Assembly: GCA_036674765.1 (NCBI GenBank)
Contig: JARVKI010000022.1
Location: 248,001 to 312,000 of the forward strand
Direction: 5' to 3'
Length of the DNA: 64,000 bases
Source: Seiridium cupressi
Lineage: Eukaryota > Ascomycota > Sordariomycetes > Amphisphaeriales > Sporocadaceae
Shown: piece after piece, positions 33,305 to 44,803 of the stretch
How positions within the stretch are numbered: the stretch's first letter is position 1
Layout: each line of letters begins with the position of its first letter
The notes under the pieces: model-generated
Database searches by the model: none
Told to the model about the DNA's origin: nothing
Seen by the model: only the letters and a program-made list of their open reading frames with translations
Position numbers and translations under genes: made by a program

Positions 33305-35500
33305 ATGGACGAATCGACGGCCGCAAGCATCGCCAACGCCCTCGCTGCCGTCCAAGCAGCAGTGGCCAGCAATCCCGAGGCTGCCATCCCCAAAAGCTAC
33401 AGTCTCAGTCTCGAGGGCGCCGCCGGCGGGCTACAGGTGACGACAGAGTCTCCGGTCGATCAGCAGGCGACCGCTGCAGCCTCCGCCCCAAGCAGCAGTA
33501 CGAGCAACCTCAAGCGTCCCAAGCCCGAGGACGAGGACGACAATGACAACGAAGGCTGGCAGAAGGTCGAGAGGAAGAGGTCAAAAAAGAAGCAGAAGAA
33601 GATACCAAAGAGCGAGGGGAGCAATTACCCATCCATATCCTTCAACTACAATGCGAAGCTTCAGGCCAAGGTCTCTCTAGACCAATTGCGCAATTTGATT
33701 TTGTACGTTTTCGCCGAAGGCACTGCGCCCCAATGGGTTTCCATCAGCAACCGGCCACAATTCCGGAAAATCGTCACTCTCATGGTTCCCGGCCTGGAAG
33801 AGGCCATGTTCAAGCAGGATGTCGACTTTTCCATGTACCAAGACCAGGCTAGAGACTCTGAAAAGTCCCGGGTCATGACATCCCCGGACGATTATTACCC
33901 TCGACTGTTGAAGAAGGAAGAGCTTCCAGAAATCCTGCAGCCATTCGCCGATATGTTCCCTCATCTCTGGCCCATCAAAACTCCGGGAAACGAGAGATTC
34001 GGGAACATGCGCTCGCCGCTCCACACCATGCTGACAGCGCCACAAGGAAAGGCTGCCGAGGAGAAGAATAGAAAAGGTCATGGTGTTCAGCCTGCAAAGG
34101 AGCCCAGCGGTTGGAAGGATCAGCGCACCAGGATCACAGAGTTCCTTACCAAGCCAGAAGACTTTGTCTCGAATGGCTATAAACTACACCCTGCCCTCAT
34201 TGACACTGCCGAGCGCCGCGCAGAGTTCAAGGATGACGAGGGCTGGGTCCACACCAATGTCGAGGATATGGCCGACGGCGATGTGCCCGAGTCCGAGATT
34301 CAGCAAGGTGCCATCACGGCTGGCCGCGAGGTTCTCGCGCTAGACTGTGAGATGTGTATGACCGGACCAGCCGAGTTCTCGCTGACGAGAGTCAGTCTCT
34401 TGAGTTGGGACGGTACTGTCGTCTTGGACGAGTTGGTGAAACCTGACAAACCCATCACGGACTATGTGACGCAGTTCTCTGGCATCACGAAGGAGATGAT
34501 TGATCCTGTAACGACAACTCTCAAAGACATACAAGCAAAGCTCGTGGGATTACTTCATCCCCGAACTATTCTGGTCGGCCACTCGCTGGATTCTGATCTG
34601 AAAGCGTTGCAACTCACACATCCTTTTATTGTTGACACTGCATTGCTATATCCTCACAACCGTGGCCCGCCTCTGAAGAACAGCCTGAAGTTCTTGTCGC
34701 AGCGCTTTCTTAAGCGCGAGATCCAGAAAGGCGCACAAGGCCACAGCCCGATAGAAGACGCCAAGGCATGTCTGGATCTGGTCAAGCAGAAGTGCGAGAA
34801 GGGCCAGTCCTGGGGGAATCACGAGCAGCAAGGCGAGAACATGTTTCGGCGGCTCAACCGCACGGGCACCTCGTATCGCGCCAACGGTGGCGTCGAGGCA
34901 TTAGGCGGAGCAGTCCTGGGCAAATCCAGTGTCATGGTCGACTGGGGCGACCCCATGAAGGGGGCAGGCGCTGCCGCGACTTGGCGGATAGGGTGCAAGT
35001 CGGATGACGAAGTTGTCGAGGGCGTTCTGCGCGCCGTTAAAGGCGATCTCGTCGCCGAGGAGATCCCTCACGGCGGTGCTGACTTTGTGTTCGCGCGCTT
35101 CCGAGAACTCGAGGCACTCCAAGGCTGGTGGAATAGAAATCGCATCGGCCCTGACTCTGACATCTTGGCGCCTCCTAATATATCAGATTTGGCATCCTCG
35201 AACGGGAGCGAGCCAGCCGTTTCGCCCCTGGCGGCCTGCCTGCAGCGACTTACCGCGCGGCTCAAACACATACACGAGTCGCTACCTCCCTGCACTGCAC
35301 TGATCATATTCAGTGGCAGCGGTGATCCACGCGAGATGAGCAGACTGCAGGCCCAGCAAAGCCAGTTCAAGCGCGAATATAACACTCCCGGAAGCAAGTG
35401 GGATCAGCTTAGCGTCAAGTGGACAGATGCCGAGGACCAGGCCCTGAAGAAAGCCGTTGGTATGGCACGAAATGGTATTGGCTTTATTGGAGTCAAATAA
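33305..35500 (+). CDS. REX1-type RNA exonuclease (DEDDh 3'-5' exonuclease)
   Basis: Intronless, 731 aa. REX1/Rnh70-like enzymes trim 3' ends of 5S rRNA, tRNA and other structured RNAs in the nucleus. The N-terminal half has low-complexity Ala/Ser and a basic cluster (RKRSKKKQKKIPK). The exonuclease domain covers about 345-510: LALDCEMC with catalytic D347 and E349, ITDYVTQFSGIT, LVGHSLDSDLKAL with the third Asp, and GHSPIEDAKACLDLV with the His and final Asp. All four acidic residues plus His are present, so it should be active. The C-terminal 200 residues are less conserved. The start at 33305 is the first ATG in frame and follows a pyrimidine-rich leader. Confidence 0.9.
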   Translation: MDESTAASIANALAAVQAAVASNPEAAIPKSYSLSLEGAAGGLQVTTESPVDQQATAAASAPSSSTSNLKRPKPEDEDDNDNEGWQKVERKRSKKKQKKIPKSEGSNYPSISFNYNAKLQAKVSLDQLRNLILYVFAEGTAPQWVSISNRPQFRKIVTLMVPGLEEAMFKQDVDFSMYQDQARDSEKSRVMTSPDDYYPRLLKKEELPEILQPFADMFPHLWPIKTPGNERFGNMRSPLHTMLTAPQGKAAEEKNRKGHGVQPAKEPSGWKDQRTRITEFLTKPEDFVSNGYKLHPALIDTAERRAEFKDDEGWVHTNVEDMADGDVPESEIQQGAITAGREVLALDCEMCMTGPAEFSLTRVSLLSWDGTVVLDELVKPDKPITDYVTQFSGITKEMIDPVTTTLKDIQAKLVGLLHPRTILVGHSLDSDLKALQLTHPFIVDTALLYPHNRGPPLKNSLKFLSQRFLKREIQKGAQGHSPIEDAKACLDLVKQKCEKGQSWGNHEQQGENMFRRLNRTGTSYRANGGVEALGGAVLGKSSVMVDWGDPMKGAGAAATWRIGCKSDDEVVEGVLRAVKGDLVAEEIPHGGADFVFARFRELEALQGWWNRNRIGPDSDILAPPNISDLASSNGSEPAVSPLAACLQRLTARLKHIHESLPPCTALIIFSGSGDPREMSRLQAQQSQFKREYNTPGSKWDQLSVKWTDAEDQALKKAVGMARNGIGFIGVK

Positions 35501-38328
35501 TTAGGCCGTTCGAGATTTCTCTAGTGTCAGGGGAAAAGACGCCAGACCACTGGCACTTCCTCTCCCTAGCACAGCCCTGTTTCTGTTGTATAAAGGGCAC
35601 AACAACTTTGACCTATCAGGAAGATGATGCCACGCGGAGGATCTGGCGACAGATAACATGGATAAACATGCTCCCCAGGCATCTTTACCATGCAGGAACT
35701 GGGCTTGCAGGGTGGCGCACCATTTGAAACGGGATGCGCACCACGCGCAAGAGACTGGATTTACACCACGAGGCATGATAGGCAGTTGCCGGTTATGGAC
35801 ATGGATTCATTATGATACCCATTTTGTGTTGCCCTGCTAGAGCTTAATAAAAGGCATCCCAGGCCAGAATTTTCTAAATAAACATAACGCCCGTCATTTG
35901 AAAGCCGGGGAAAGAGGAAAGCCACTGATGTTGAACTCGCTGCTGCAAGCCTGCGACACAATAAGCCGTGATTGCTCGGCTTTCTAAGCTTGACGACAGG
36001 GGCCTCCGGCGTATGCGCCACATCTCTCTGGTGACCCAACCATGCCACTCCAGGGCTGCTATTGCCATTGTCTTTAAGCAATGTATCAAGAGCGTCAGAC
36101 TGTGCATTGTTCAAGTTCACAGCATGTATCCTTCAAGGAAGGCCGTTTGGCTGTCTGAGGTGCCAGACAGAGGGAGCCTCAAATATTTTTCAGATCGACT
36201 ATTGATACAATGTCGACGCCGGACATGCCAAGTTGATTTTCATCTGCTTTCGAAGGGCTCGAAAAATGAAAAGACTTGTTGCATTTAAGCTCCGTCCTCT
36301 GACCACTGAAACTCAGCATGAGACACACACATCATCGCCGGGCATGATGGTAGAAAAGGCAAAAAATGAAAGAGAAAAAATGGCTGTGAGTGAGGGGGTA
36401 GAGAAGAAGAAAAGAAAAAAAAAAAGAATGTGATGTTTTTCAACACCTGATTTGCTGTACACTGCTGGTGGTGGTTTGTTTTACTACAATGGGTATGTGT
36501 AGTTTTAAACAATGTTAGTATTTATATTGGTTGCTTCTGCACAACGGAGAATAGATTCTCCAATCAGATCGTAACCAGAGTCCTCCACCCACTTGAACCT
36601 GCGACCTCTACTTTTACAGTGACATTCACATTACATTGAAAGCTTGGGACTACTAATTGGACTAGACGACTAAGCAGTGCCCCCTAAGGGTGAAAGAATG
36701 TTCTCCTAAGCAAACATATAACTCCACGCTTCATTGTGTGCGCTTCCGCAAGGGCTGCCTAGCTGCGTTGCTGGGTGGTTGGTGTCGTGGGGGAGAGCTC
36801 GGGGGCGAGGGCGTGTCGAGTAGGAAGGGACCTGCTAGCAAACGGGTCGTTGCCATTCAGTCAACAATGGTCAACGGGCCTCTGGAAACCGCCGACGAGC
36901 CTGAGCGAAGCTCGTCGTCACTGTTCACTCATCCTCAAACCCAGCAGCAATGCTGGCTTCCTTCGCATACCATGAAGCAGTGACTAATGGAGGACCCAGG
37001 AACAGCCATCCAAGCCGACTTGGGTTGATAAGCACGAGCAGGCAGCTTTCTCTCATCCAAGTCTTGAGACGGAGCAAGCAGATTGACCGCTGCTCGCAAA
37101 CCATACGCGCCGTGGGTATACCAGAACGTTGACCAGCAAGGATCCCAAACGCAACAACGCCCCGAAGGCAATATGTGCCTGCGTATGGTATTTCGGCAGA
37201 CTGAACTACCATCCAGATAGCAGCACCACATCGGGGAATTGTACCATCGAACGCGGCCGGCTCTGCGACACCAGGATAAGTAGAACAGGCGGAAATATGT
37301 TGCGCAAAGAGCACTTCTTCAAGTCCAACCGCCCGGCCGACTTCGCGGCTCCCTTGAAGGTCGCCTTCAAGCACGCAGGAACCTGGTGCACCGCATATTT
37401 CTGGAGCTGTTGATTTCCAATGTGCAAAGCGGCTCCCAGTAACGATGGAAGCATATTGCTGGGCAGAGCTCACAGCAGGCGTCCCTATCAAGGGCTTTCC
37501 ACTTGGACATCATCTCGTCACTGTCTGCGAAAAGACCGACGTGGACTCAGCTCTCTGTTTTGCTAGACGGTGGGCTTAGAGGTGAAGAAGTATATGCCAT
37601 GAGAGAGCAAGGCCTTTCACCGTGGACACGGATTCGCAGCGCCCGCTGTTCCCGATTAACATTAGTCGGGACGTGGGTATGAAAAGGAGTAGGATATACA
37701 TGGAGGATACCGAGATTGGCCATGTGCAAAGGCGAGCAAGGTCAGTAAAATCCTCGTCCATTGAATGTACATGTAGTTGGCAAAGAGCAAATTGTCGTTG
37801 AAACTATGTGGTGCGGCAACTTTTCAGACACTAAGAATGATGACATAATCAAGAGCTGTGTCCGAACGGGCCCTGCGGATGGACAGGCAAAAGAAAATGG
37901 TCTGGATGTCTGTTGCCGTGTGTAGAACGAGGCCTTGTAGTTGAAGTCATTTCCGAAAACCGTAGAACGAGCTGGATTTGTCACAGCTCTATCTGGCAAT
38001 TTGGCGGCAGACATCCGACATCAAGAGGCTCCTGGCTCGCGGCGACCACGACGGCGAATCTTTCCCAAAGCGGATGTGGGGTGCCTCGGGAGCCGGGGCG
38101 AATTAACATAACGCAACCTTGGAAGGGGCACAACGACCCTCGGCAAGCTAAGAACTTAGCAGCAACCCGCAAGGGACCTCAACCCCCACCACCGCCGATT
38201 TGTAACCGACCCGGGCGTGCCTTTGGCATCTGAAGACCGAACACAACATCTGGAGCCAACCTGCTTCTTCTCCCTTCACCTCCACCCACCTTGCCCCCCT
38301 TTCTCTAAACAGCGAGACCGCACTCATC
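35501..38328. other. Intergenic between REX1 and PEX5, 2.8 kb
   Basis: No gene is supported. A GGAGAAT/ATTCTCC palindrome lies at 36546-36561 and an A/G-rich tract at about 36357-36425. A minus-strand frame of 188 codons (36925-37491) has no domain and is treated as non-coding. The last 250 nt before PEX5 are CA/CT-rich, typical of a leader. Confidence 0.5.
36546..36561. repeat. Short perfect palindrome
   Basis: GGAGAAT and ATTCTCC flank AG. It lies in a gene-free stretch close to a weak tRNA-like B-box (rejected as a tRNA). Function is unknown. Confidence 0.5.
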
Positions 38329-40272
38329 ATGTCGTTCATGGGGGGAGCAGAATGCTCAACGGCCGGCAACCCACTCAGCCAGTTTGCGAAACATACACAG
38401 GACGACAACAGCTTACAACGCGACCGCATTGTCAATGGCGGACCCCAAGGTAGCATGGGCGGCTTCCGCAGCGCCCCTGCCCACGCACCGCAAGACGAGA
38501 TGATGAACAACTTCCTACAGCAGAACGGCCGCCTTCATGACATGCCGCCGCTCGAGGGTCTGCAACTGCGGCTCGATCATCCGTCGCAGGGCGTCCATCT
38601 GCGAGCCAACAGCGCCTCGCCCTCGTGGGCCAACGAGTTTCAGCAGAACCCACAATCAGCCATGGAGTCGGCATTCAAGGTGCCGCAGGGTACCAAGTTT
38701 GGCCCAGACGACTATGCACGCTTCCAGCAGATGCAGCAATCCAACCAGTCACATAGATCGAGTCCGATGCCGGCGCAAATGGGATATCAGCGGCCCATGA
38801 TGGGGATGGGCTCAATGGGGGGCATGGGCGTGAGTTATGGTATGGGGGGCATGTATGGCAACCAGATGTATCGGCCGCCCCAACAACAACAACAACAACA
38901 ACAACAACAACCACAAATGGATGCTAAAGGCAAGGGCAAACTTGTCGAGCTCGACGACAGGCAGTGGGAGGAACAGTTCAAACAACTCGAGCTAGACGAC
39001 CAGAAGGCACGGGAAGAGGCCGAACAGAATGCGGCGTTGGAACCCGAGCTCAACAAGTTGGATGAGCAGGTTCTCGGGTCCGAAACCAATGAGTTCGGCG
39101 ACTTTGAATCAATATGGAAGGGCATTCAGGCGGAGAAAGCTGCAAACCAGGAAATACTCGACGAGGACGAATGGGTCAGCAAACTCAGCGACGAGACATG
39201 GAACAATATGAACATGAACTGGAATGACAACGGCCGGCTTTTTGCGGACCCCCAGGTTGAGAATTATCTTTTTGAAGAGGACAATCTGTTCCAGGACACG
39301 GGGAATCCGTTTGAGGAGGGTATGCGCATCATGGATGAGGGCGGCAACCTGTCGCTGGCGGCCCTGGCCTTCGAGGCTACCGTCCAGAGAGATCCCAGCC
39401 ATGTTGAGGCCTGGGTACAGTTGGGAGCGGCCCAGGCGCAGAACGAAAAGGAGACGGCCGCTATACGGGCGCTGGAGCAAGCCAAGAACCTCGACCCCAA
39501 CAACTTGCCAGCGCTCATGACGCTGGCCGTGTCCTACACGAACGAGGGCTACGATAGCACAGCTTACCGGACCCTGGAACGCTGGCTCTCCATCAAGTAC
39601 CCTTCTGTCATCTCGCCCGCCGACCTTTCCCCTGCAACCGACTTGGGGTTCACTGACCGGCAAGTGCTACACGACAAGGTGACGGAACTCTTTATCAAAG
39701 CCGCCATCCTGAGTCCTGGTGGTGAGCACATGGACCCCGACGTTCAGGTTGGCCTGGGCGTGCTCTTCTACGGAGCCGAGGAGTATGACAAGGCCGTCGA
39801 CTGTTTCAGCTCGGCGCTCGCGTCATCTGAGCAGGGCTCGTCAAACCAAAGCTCGCAGATACACCTTCTCTGGAACCGGCTGGGCGCCACCCTGGCCAAC
39901 AGCGGCAAGAGCGAAGATGCCATTGCAGCCTACGAAAAGGCACTCACGCTGCGGCCGAACTTTGTGCGTGCTCGATATAACCTGGGTGTCAGTTGCATCA
40001 ACATGGGCTGCCACGCAGAAGCTGCGGGACATCTGCTGGCCGCGCTGGAGATGCACAAGAGCGTCGAGCATGAGGGCCGTGAAAAGGCCAAGGAGATCCT
40101 GGGAGGCGGCGTTTCTGATGCTCAGCTGGATGCTATGACAACGCAAAATAGAAGCACAAACCTGTACGATACGTTACGTAGGGTGTTCACGCAGATGGGC
40201 AGGCGTGACCTCGCCGAAAAGGTGGTTGCCGGTGTGGATCCGGGTGTGTTCAGAGGTGACATCGACTTCTAG
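38329..40272 (+). CDS. PEX5: Peroxisomal targeting signal 1 receptor PEX5
   Basis: Intronless, 647 aa. The cycling receptor that binds the C-terminal PTS1 of peroxisomal matrix proteins through TPRs and docks at the peroxisome membrane. The N-terminus MSFMGGAECS has the conserved Cys (C9) used for monoubiquitination and recycling. Pex14-binding WxxxF-type motifs are WANEF (100-104) and WEEQF (214-218), with more Trp motifs near 264, 283 and 292. A Met/Gly-rich segment (about 150-180) is followed by a run of about ten Gln encoded by a pure CAA repeat. TPRs fill about 330-600 (for example LGAAQAQNEKETAAIRALEQ and NLGVSCINMG). It is convergent with the RRM gene. Confidence 0.96.
   Translation: MSFMGGAECSTAGNPLSQFAKHTQDDNSLQRDRIVNGGPQGSMGGFRSAPAHAPQDEMMNNFLQQNGRLHDMPPLEGLQLRLDHPSQGVHLRANSASPSWANEFQQNPQSAMESAFKVPQGTKFGPDDYARFQQMQQSNQSHRSSPMPAQMGYQRPMMGMGSMGGMGVSYGMGGMYGNQMYRPPQQQQQQQQQQPQMDAKGKGKLVELDDRQWEEQFKQLELDDQKAREEAEQNAALEPELNKLDEQVLGSETNEFGDFESIWKGIQAEKAANQEILDEDEWVSKLSDETWNNMNMNWNDNGRLFADPQVENYLFEEDNLFQDTGNPFEEGMRIMDEGGNLSLAALAFEATVQRDPSHVEAWVQLGAAQAQNEKETAAIRALEQAKNLDPNNLPALMTLAVSYTNEGYDSTAYRTLERWLSIKYPSVISPADLSPATDLGFTDRQVLHDKVTELFIKAAILSPGGEHMDPDVQVGLGVLFYGAEEYDKAVDCFSSALASSEQGSSNQSSQIHLLWNRLGATLANSGKSEDAIAAYEKALTLRPNFVRARYNLGVSCINMGCHAEAAGHLLAALEMHKSVEHEGREKAKEILGGGVSDAQLDAMTTQNRSTNLYDTLRRVFTQMGRRDLAEKVVAGVDPGVFRGDIDF
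38881..38910 (+). repeat. CAA trinucleotide repeat (poly-Gln) in PEX5
   Basis: Ten consecutive CAA codons, in frame. Uniform codon use suggests slippage-prone, length-variable sequence between the second and third parts of the PEX5 N-terminus. Confidence 0.9.
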
Positions 40273-40938
40273 ATCGGCCTTGCCAGGGATGACGGCGTGA
40301 AGGATTTATTCTTGAAACAAATACAAGAAATCGCAATGCTATAACCCCGTCTTGCTCCACACAATGGCAACTTGGAGACAGTTGCAAAACAGAGTGACAT
40401 TATGAGAATTCCAGGGAAAGCAAGATCGAGTGCTCCGAAGTCGGATTTGAGAAGAGAGCCGAACACGATTGGAGAGAGTGCTTTGGACTTTGCCAACGGT
40501 GTGGAACCAGGGATCACTAGTGCGTTTGTATCCAGAGATTTGTCGTCATGGACGGAGAGACAACCTCTACAGACAAACGTGAAACAGTAGTGACAAGAGG
40601 CGATAAGCGGAGGGCACGGTTTGGTTGGATGGGAGATATGCTACGTGTTAGATAGCTGATTAAAATGCTGGTATACATCTTTTATCATATTGTTACAAGT
40701 ACAACAATTTCCAGGTCTTCCGCCCTCGGCGGAACTGCACCCTGAGAATAGCCTTTATTTTCTTTGTCGAGCTCACCTCGTTCCTCTTCTTGAGGAGACA
40801 CGACAACCAGTAACTCCTAGCCATCCCTCCTAACACGTGTGAACACAAGATCTAGAAGGTAGACCATATTGACCCTCAACAAGGGCCACTCAGTCTCGTC
40901 ATCGTACAGCCAGCGTCCTTGTCCCCGGGTACCCGAGT
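40273..40938. other. Convergent intergenic stretch, PEX5 and RRM genes
   Basis: The 3' flanks of two convergent genes; nothing further is supported. Confidence 0.6.
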
Positions 40939-41868
40939 CTACTCCAAGAAGTCGCCGCGGTCACGCACCTCACCCGAGTCACGCTGACCACGCTGACCAC
41001 GCTGGCCACGCTGGCCACCCGGGCGGCGGTTGGCATTTGAGTTCGGCGAGCGCTTCTGTGAGTAATCGACCCGCAGCATCCGGCCACCCATTGAGGTCGC
41101 GGAGATCTTCTCATACGCCTTGATAGCGCTCTCGATGTCAGCGAAGTCAGCGTGGGCGAAGCCACGGGGCCAGCCAGTGTTGCGGTCCACAGCAACGCGG
41201 ACGTCGGTCACATTCTCGAGCTCGCGGAATAGGCGATTTAGATCGGCATCGGAAGTCTCATAGGGGATGTTGCCAATGTATAGCGAAGTGGTGGGCTCTT
41301 CAGTCGGCTGACGATGTGATACCACACTCGCGCTCTTGTTCTTGCGGTGCTCGACGGTGATGCGGCGGCCGTGCCAGAAGGACATGTTGCACTCGGCGAC
41401 GGCACGGTCAGCGTCTGCCCTCTCGGCAAAAGTGACAAAGGCAAAACTAGAGAGTTCGTGTCAACAGACGGTCCCCCAACATGGGATGCAAATAGAGTGC
41501 ACGTACCCTCTGCTCAAGCCGCGACCATCGCGGCCAATCTTGATGGACACAATTTCACCGTACTTGCTGAAAGCCTCGCGTAGATGCAAATCGGTGGCGT
41601 CAAAAGTTATATTGCTAATAAAGAGGGGGATGCCTCCTTCCTCTGGCGTGGCTGCCGACTCTGACGTGGCAGGGCTGGTCCCGAGGGTGGACGCCTCTTC
41701 GGTCGACTTGATCGCATCCTCGACGATGGCTTGCTCGTTCGGGTCCTCGGCGACTCGAGCTGTTTGGGAGAAGAATCGTGCTGGCATCGAGACAGCGGGA
41801 CGGGCAGCTGCTTTGGCAAACCGCATTGCGAACGGGTTGACCTGTTGCCTCGAGGCAGCAGTGGCCAT
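40939..41868 (-). CDS. Two-RRM RNA-binding protein with mitochondrial presequence
   Basis: CDS complement(join(40939..41446,41507..41868)), 289 aa. The N-terminus (residues 1 to about 38) is basic, Ala/Arg-rich and lacks acids, ending near MPARFFSQTAR, which looks like a matrix-targeting signal. RRM1 spans about 82-155: LFISNITF as RNP2 and GFAFVTF as RNP1, the latter created by the splice. RRM2 spans about 175-250 (LYIGNIPY and GFAHADF). The tail is Arg/Gly/Gln-rich with four tandem GQR units. The 60-nt intron (GTACGT donor, CTCTAG acceptor) is in phase 2. The ATG at 41868 is used because codons upstream in frame have no ATG. It probably binds mitochondrial transcripts; the target is not known. 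Confidence 0.85.
40981..41016 (-). repeat. 9-bp tandem repeat, four units
   Basis: Four near-identical 9-nt units encode Gly-Gln-Arg repeats at the C-terminus of the RRM protein. The first two units differ from the last two by one base. Confidence 0.85.
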
Positions 41869-43246
41869 GCATGAGGAGGAGCTGGCAGCTCTCAAAGCTG
41901 CGCGCCGAACTGAATGCCTACATTGCACGGGTCAATTGCCGTTCTGAAGAGAGAGCTGTGGGCAGGGGAAGCTTACATCCTGATGACGTGGGAGGAACAA
42001 GACAGTAGTGAAGGTGTGTCGGTTGGTTGTGATACGAAAAGATGGGAACAGTGTAAGGATCACAGCAGAGGTTGCGCTTCTACAATGTACAGAGTTGAGT
42101 GCAGCTCAACTAAAAGTACAGGCAAGTAGGTTAAAGAGAAAATTTTGGCCTCGTCGCATTGGGAGAACCGCGCCACTAGCGCCGAGTGGATCGGCCAGGG
42201 CCCATCATGATTGGCAAAGCGCTTCCTCCCATTTGGGCCGCCCCTGGATGTCAAGTGGATCGCAGCGCTTTCTCTGGGCCTGGTCCAATTCTTGGGCGCC
42301 CCAGGCAAGAGGAGACGTGCATCTGGGTTCAGTCTCGAACACCAAGACAACAATATCAGTCGCTTCTCCATGTGCAGTACAGTATTCTTCTACTAATTTA
42401 TCCAAAGAGACACCACGCCGCACCTTCTTGCCGCATAGCATAATTGAGCATGAGAATCTCCTATTGCAATTCTCCATACTCGGCCACTGTACCATGACTG
42501 CGTTGTTGTGTGGTCCTGTAAAATACATCATGCACGCCTATATGCCCCGTCACAACACCGTAGTGACCCGATTCCCACTCTGCCCTCACTTTTTTTCGGA
42601 ACAAAGTCCATCCCAAACCAGAATCGTTTCCATGGCCCGAACCCACCGCCTCTTTGGGACGCATGGGGGTATATATACCGACACACCCTAAATCCTGCGC
42701 CGGGGGGAAAAAAGGAAGAAGAACAGAAAAGCAAGAGATAAATGAAAATCGTTTTGGATGACTCAGGCGCGACACGACATGAGCATGTCCCGTGCATCTC
42801 AATCATGGATCGAGCAGCTGGAGGTATCTTGACACCAGCAAAGAAACGCGGTCGTCCCAGAAGATGCACCCGCCTTACATTCTGCCCATATATCACACAT
42901 TAGAATTGAAACAATGTTGAGTGGAACCATCTCTTGGTACCGCGAATTACGGCTTTTGTGGTTGAGCAACTGCCCTTGCTCAGGTGAAACAAACAGCGGC
43001 GTTCCCAGAACGTCAGCCGTCCTGCGAGGCGTCGAGACGGTGTCATCCCTCCCTGATATCATACCCAGGTCGAAAGACCGGGATGGAATCATACCGTTGG
43101 TGAGCAGGCCAATCACCAGGCTTGGCAACAGCCCGGGCTTAGGAGTGGCCTTCTAGCAGCCAATTTGTTTGACTCGGAAAGATTTGCCTGGCGGAAACAC
43201 CCTCGTGGTGTGCAAGGCCGCTCAAAACAAAGCAATGACAACGCAA
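41869..43246. other. Intergenic between RRM and bHLH genes
   Basis: Both flanking genes are on the minus strand, so this holds the RRM promoter and the bHLH 3' flank. Frames of 60-227 codons overlap on both strands and look like chance. A possible TATA-like run (gtatatataccg) sits near 42668. Confidence 0.5.
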
Positions 43247-44803
43247 CTAGTACTGACCCGGACGGTAGCCATTTGTCGGTTGCCCTTCGTACTGGACCCC
43301 GGTCATGGAATCCGGCCCATTCGGAATATTGCCGCTCAGTGAGCGCAAAGGGGGCAATTCTGGTCGCGACGCACCCTTGCCATATGGGTCGCCCGAGGGC
43401 TGCCCGGGCGCCGAATAGCTGGTCTGGTGTGACGGCGGTGCGGCAGGGCCAGTGCGTAGTTGAGCATTCTCTACACGCAATATCTCAACTTCTCGACGGA
43501 GAATATCCGTTTCCTGCTGGGCATTTTGACAATGTCCCGATAGCTGCTTGATATAGTCTTGTTGCTTTTGGTGTTCCGCAATCGCTGTGGTCTTGTCAAT
43601 AGCGGAATCAGGGGTGGGTTATTAACTCTCACATACCTTTGGTCAGAATTTCCCATTTCGAAGCCTTCGAGCCCCGTTCCTGTGGCATGAGGTCCCTTAA
43701 TTGCTCAAACAGCTCCTTCATCTCCGTACGACGTTTGCGTTCTGCAAGCTTGTGGCTTACGCGGAGCTCGGGGGTCCTGCTGTACGGCTGAGAGCCGGAC
43801 TGCGGGCTGGATTCCTCGCTGTGCAGATCTGATATCTGCTTGTGTTGGAGTGTGTGATGGTGAACGGCCGGGAAGTCGGCAGATGCCGTTGACAGCCGTT
43901 GGTAGTCGGCGCCGAGCCCATCATCCAGTCGTCGCTGGCCGGGAGGTAGTCTGGACTCTTGCGTGAACTGGCTGCTGGCAATCGATTCCGTAATGCTACT
44001 GCGCCTTGACTCATAGTAATGGTTGCCCGCTGCAGAGGGCATCCTCTGGATCTCGTCCTCGGGGAAGGCCCATGCCTGGCCCTTTGTCGGTTCGGCGGCG
44101 CGAGCCAGTGTGCTTGTGGTCGGCCCAGTGATGACCGGTGCTGTCCGCACAGTCTTCTGGTGCGGCTCGGGCTGGGGATTGCGTTCGGCATTTGGCTGGT
44201 AGCCGTTGGAAATGCGGTGTACCGACAGATTGTCGAGCCCACTGGTCCGAGGGTGAGGGTGGCGGTGCTGAGGCAGAGTCCCATGAATGGAAGTTGTCGA
44301 TTGGTTGTGGCTCGCGTAAGGTGAGTTGCCCAGCTTCATTTCCCCAAATCCCTGAGCAAACCTGCTATCCACACTTTCCCGTCGGGAATCAAATACGCCA
44401 TTCGTCCCATTGGACTCCAACGACAGGGGGCGATCGAAGCGACCACTTCCAGGGGTGGTGGGGGAAACCATGGAGTTAATACTCATGTTACTGGATGGAG
44501 AGATCAAGGGCTGGGGGAACATGCCCTGACTGTGTGGAGAGGGCGTCTTATCGGCCGGCAGGTTGTAGACTGTCGTTGTCGAACTCGGCCCCACGATGTT
44601 GATTCCTATTCCCGAGGCGGCTGAAGTGTCTGTATCTCTTGGTGAGCTTATACTCTGCCGCGTCAAGGGCGGTCGAACCTACGTTTGCTCGAGGCATCGG
44701 TGCTGGAGAAATAGGCAGAGTCGCGGTTCTCCTCTGGATTCAGAACGCCTGCCAGCCCAGTGGGCAGCTTCTGGGAAGCGGGCCGAGGGTGTTCGGTGGT
44801 CAT
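43247..44803 (-). CDS. bHLH transcription factor
   Basis: CDS complement(join(43247..43584,43637..44629,44683..44803)), 483 aa. A nuclear DNA-binding regulator. Residues 1-325 are low-complexity, rich in Ser, Pro, Asn and Gln, with no fold I recognise. The bHLH starts at about 330: basic part RVSHKLAERKRRTEM, helix 1 KELFEQLRDLMP, a loop, and helix 2 SKWEILTKAIAEHQKQQDYI, continuing into a coiled coil (ETDILRREVEILRVENAQL). His, Glu and Arg of the basic region (HKLAERKRR) fit E-box binding. It resembles fungal Esc1-like bHLH proteins; the target is unknown. Introns are 53 nt (GTAGGT/ATACAG, phase 1) and 52 nt (GTATGT/CCACAG, phase 1). The second intron falls within helix 2, and the splice restores it exactly. 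Confidence 0.87.

Noticed and set aside
36560..36690. tRNA or SINE-like signals on the minus strand (GGTTCAAGT with an A-box-like string about 70 nt before)
   Set aside because: The B-box deviates from consensus at the last position, and I could not fold an acceptor stem or anticodon arm.
36925..37491. A 188-codon minus-strand frame in a gene-free region
   Set aside because: No recognisable domain, no clear start context, and competing frames on both strands. A decayed gene is possible but not supportable.
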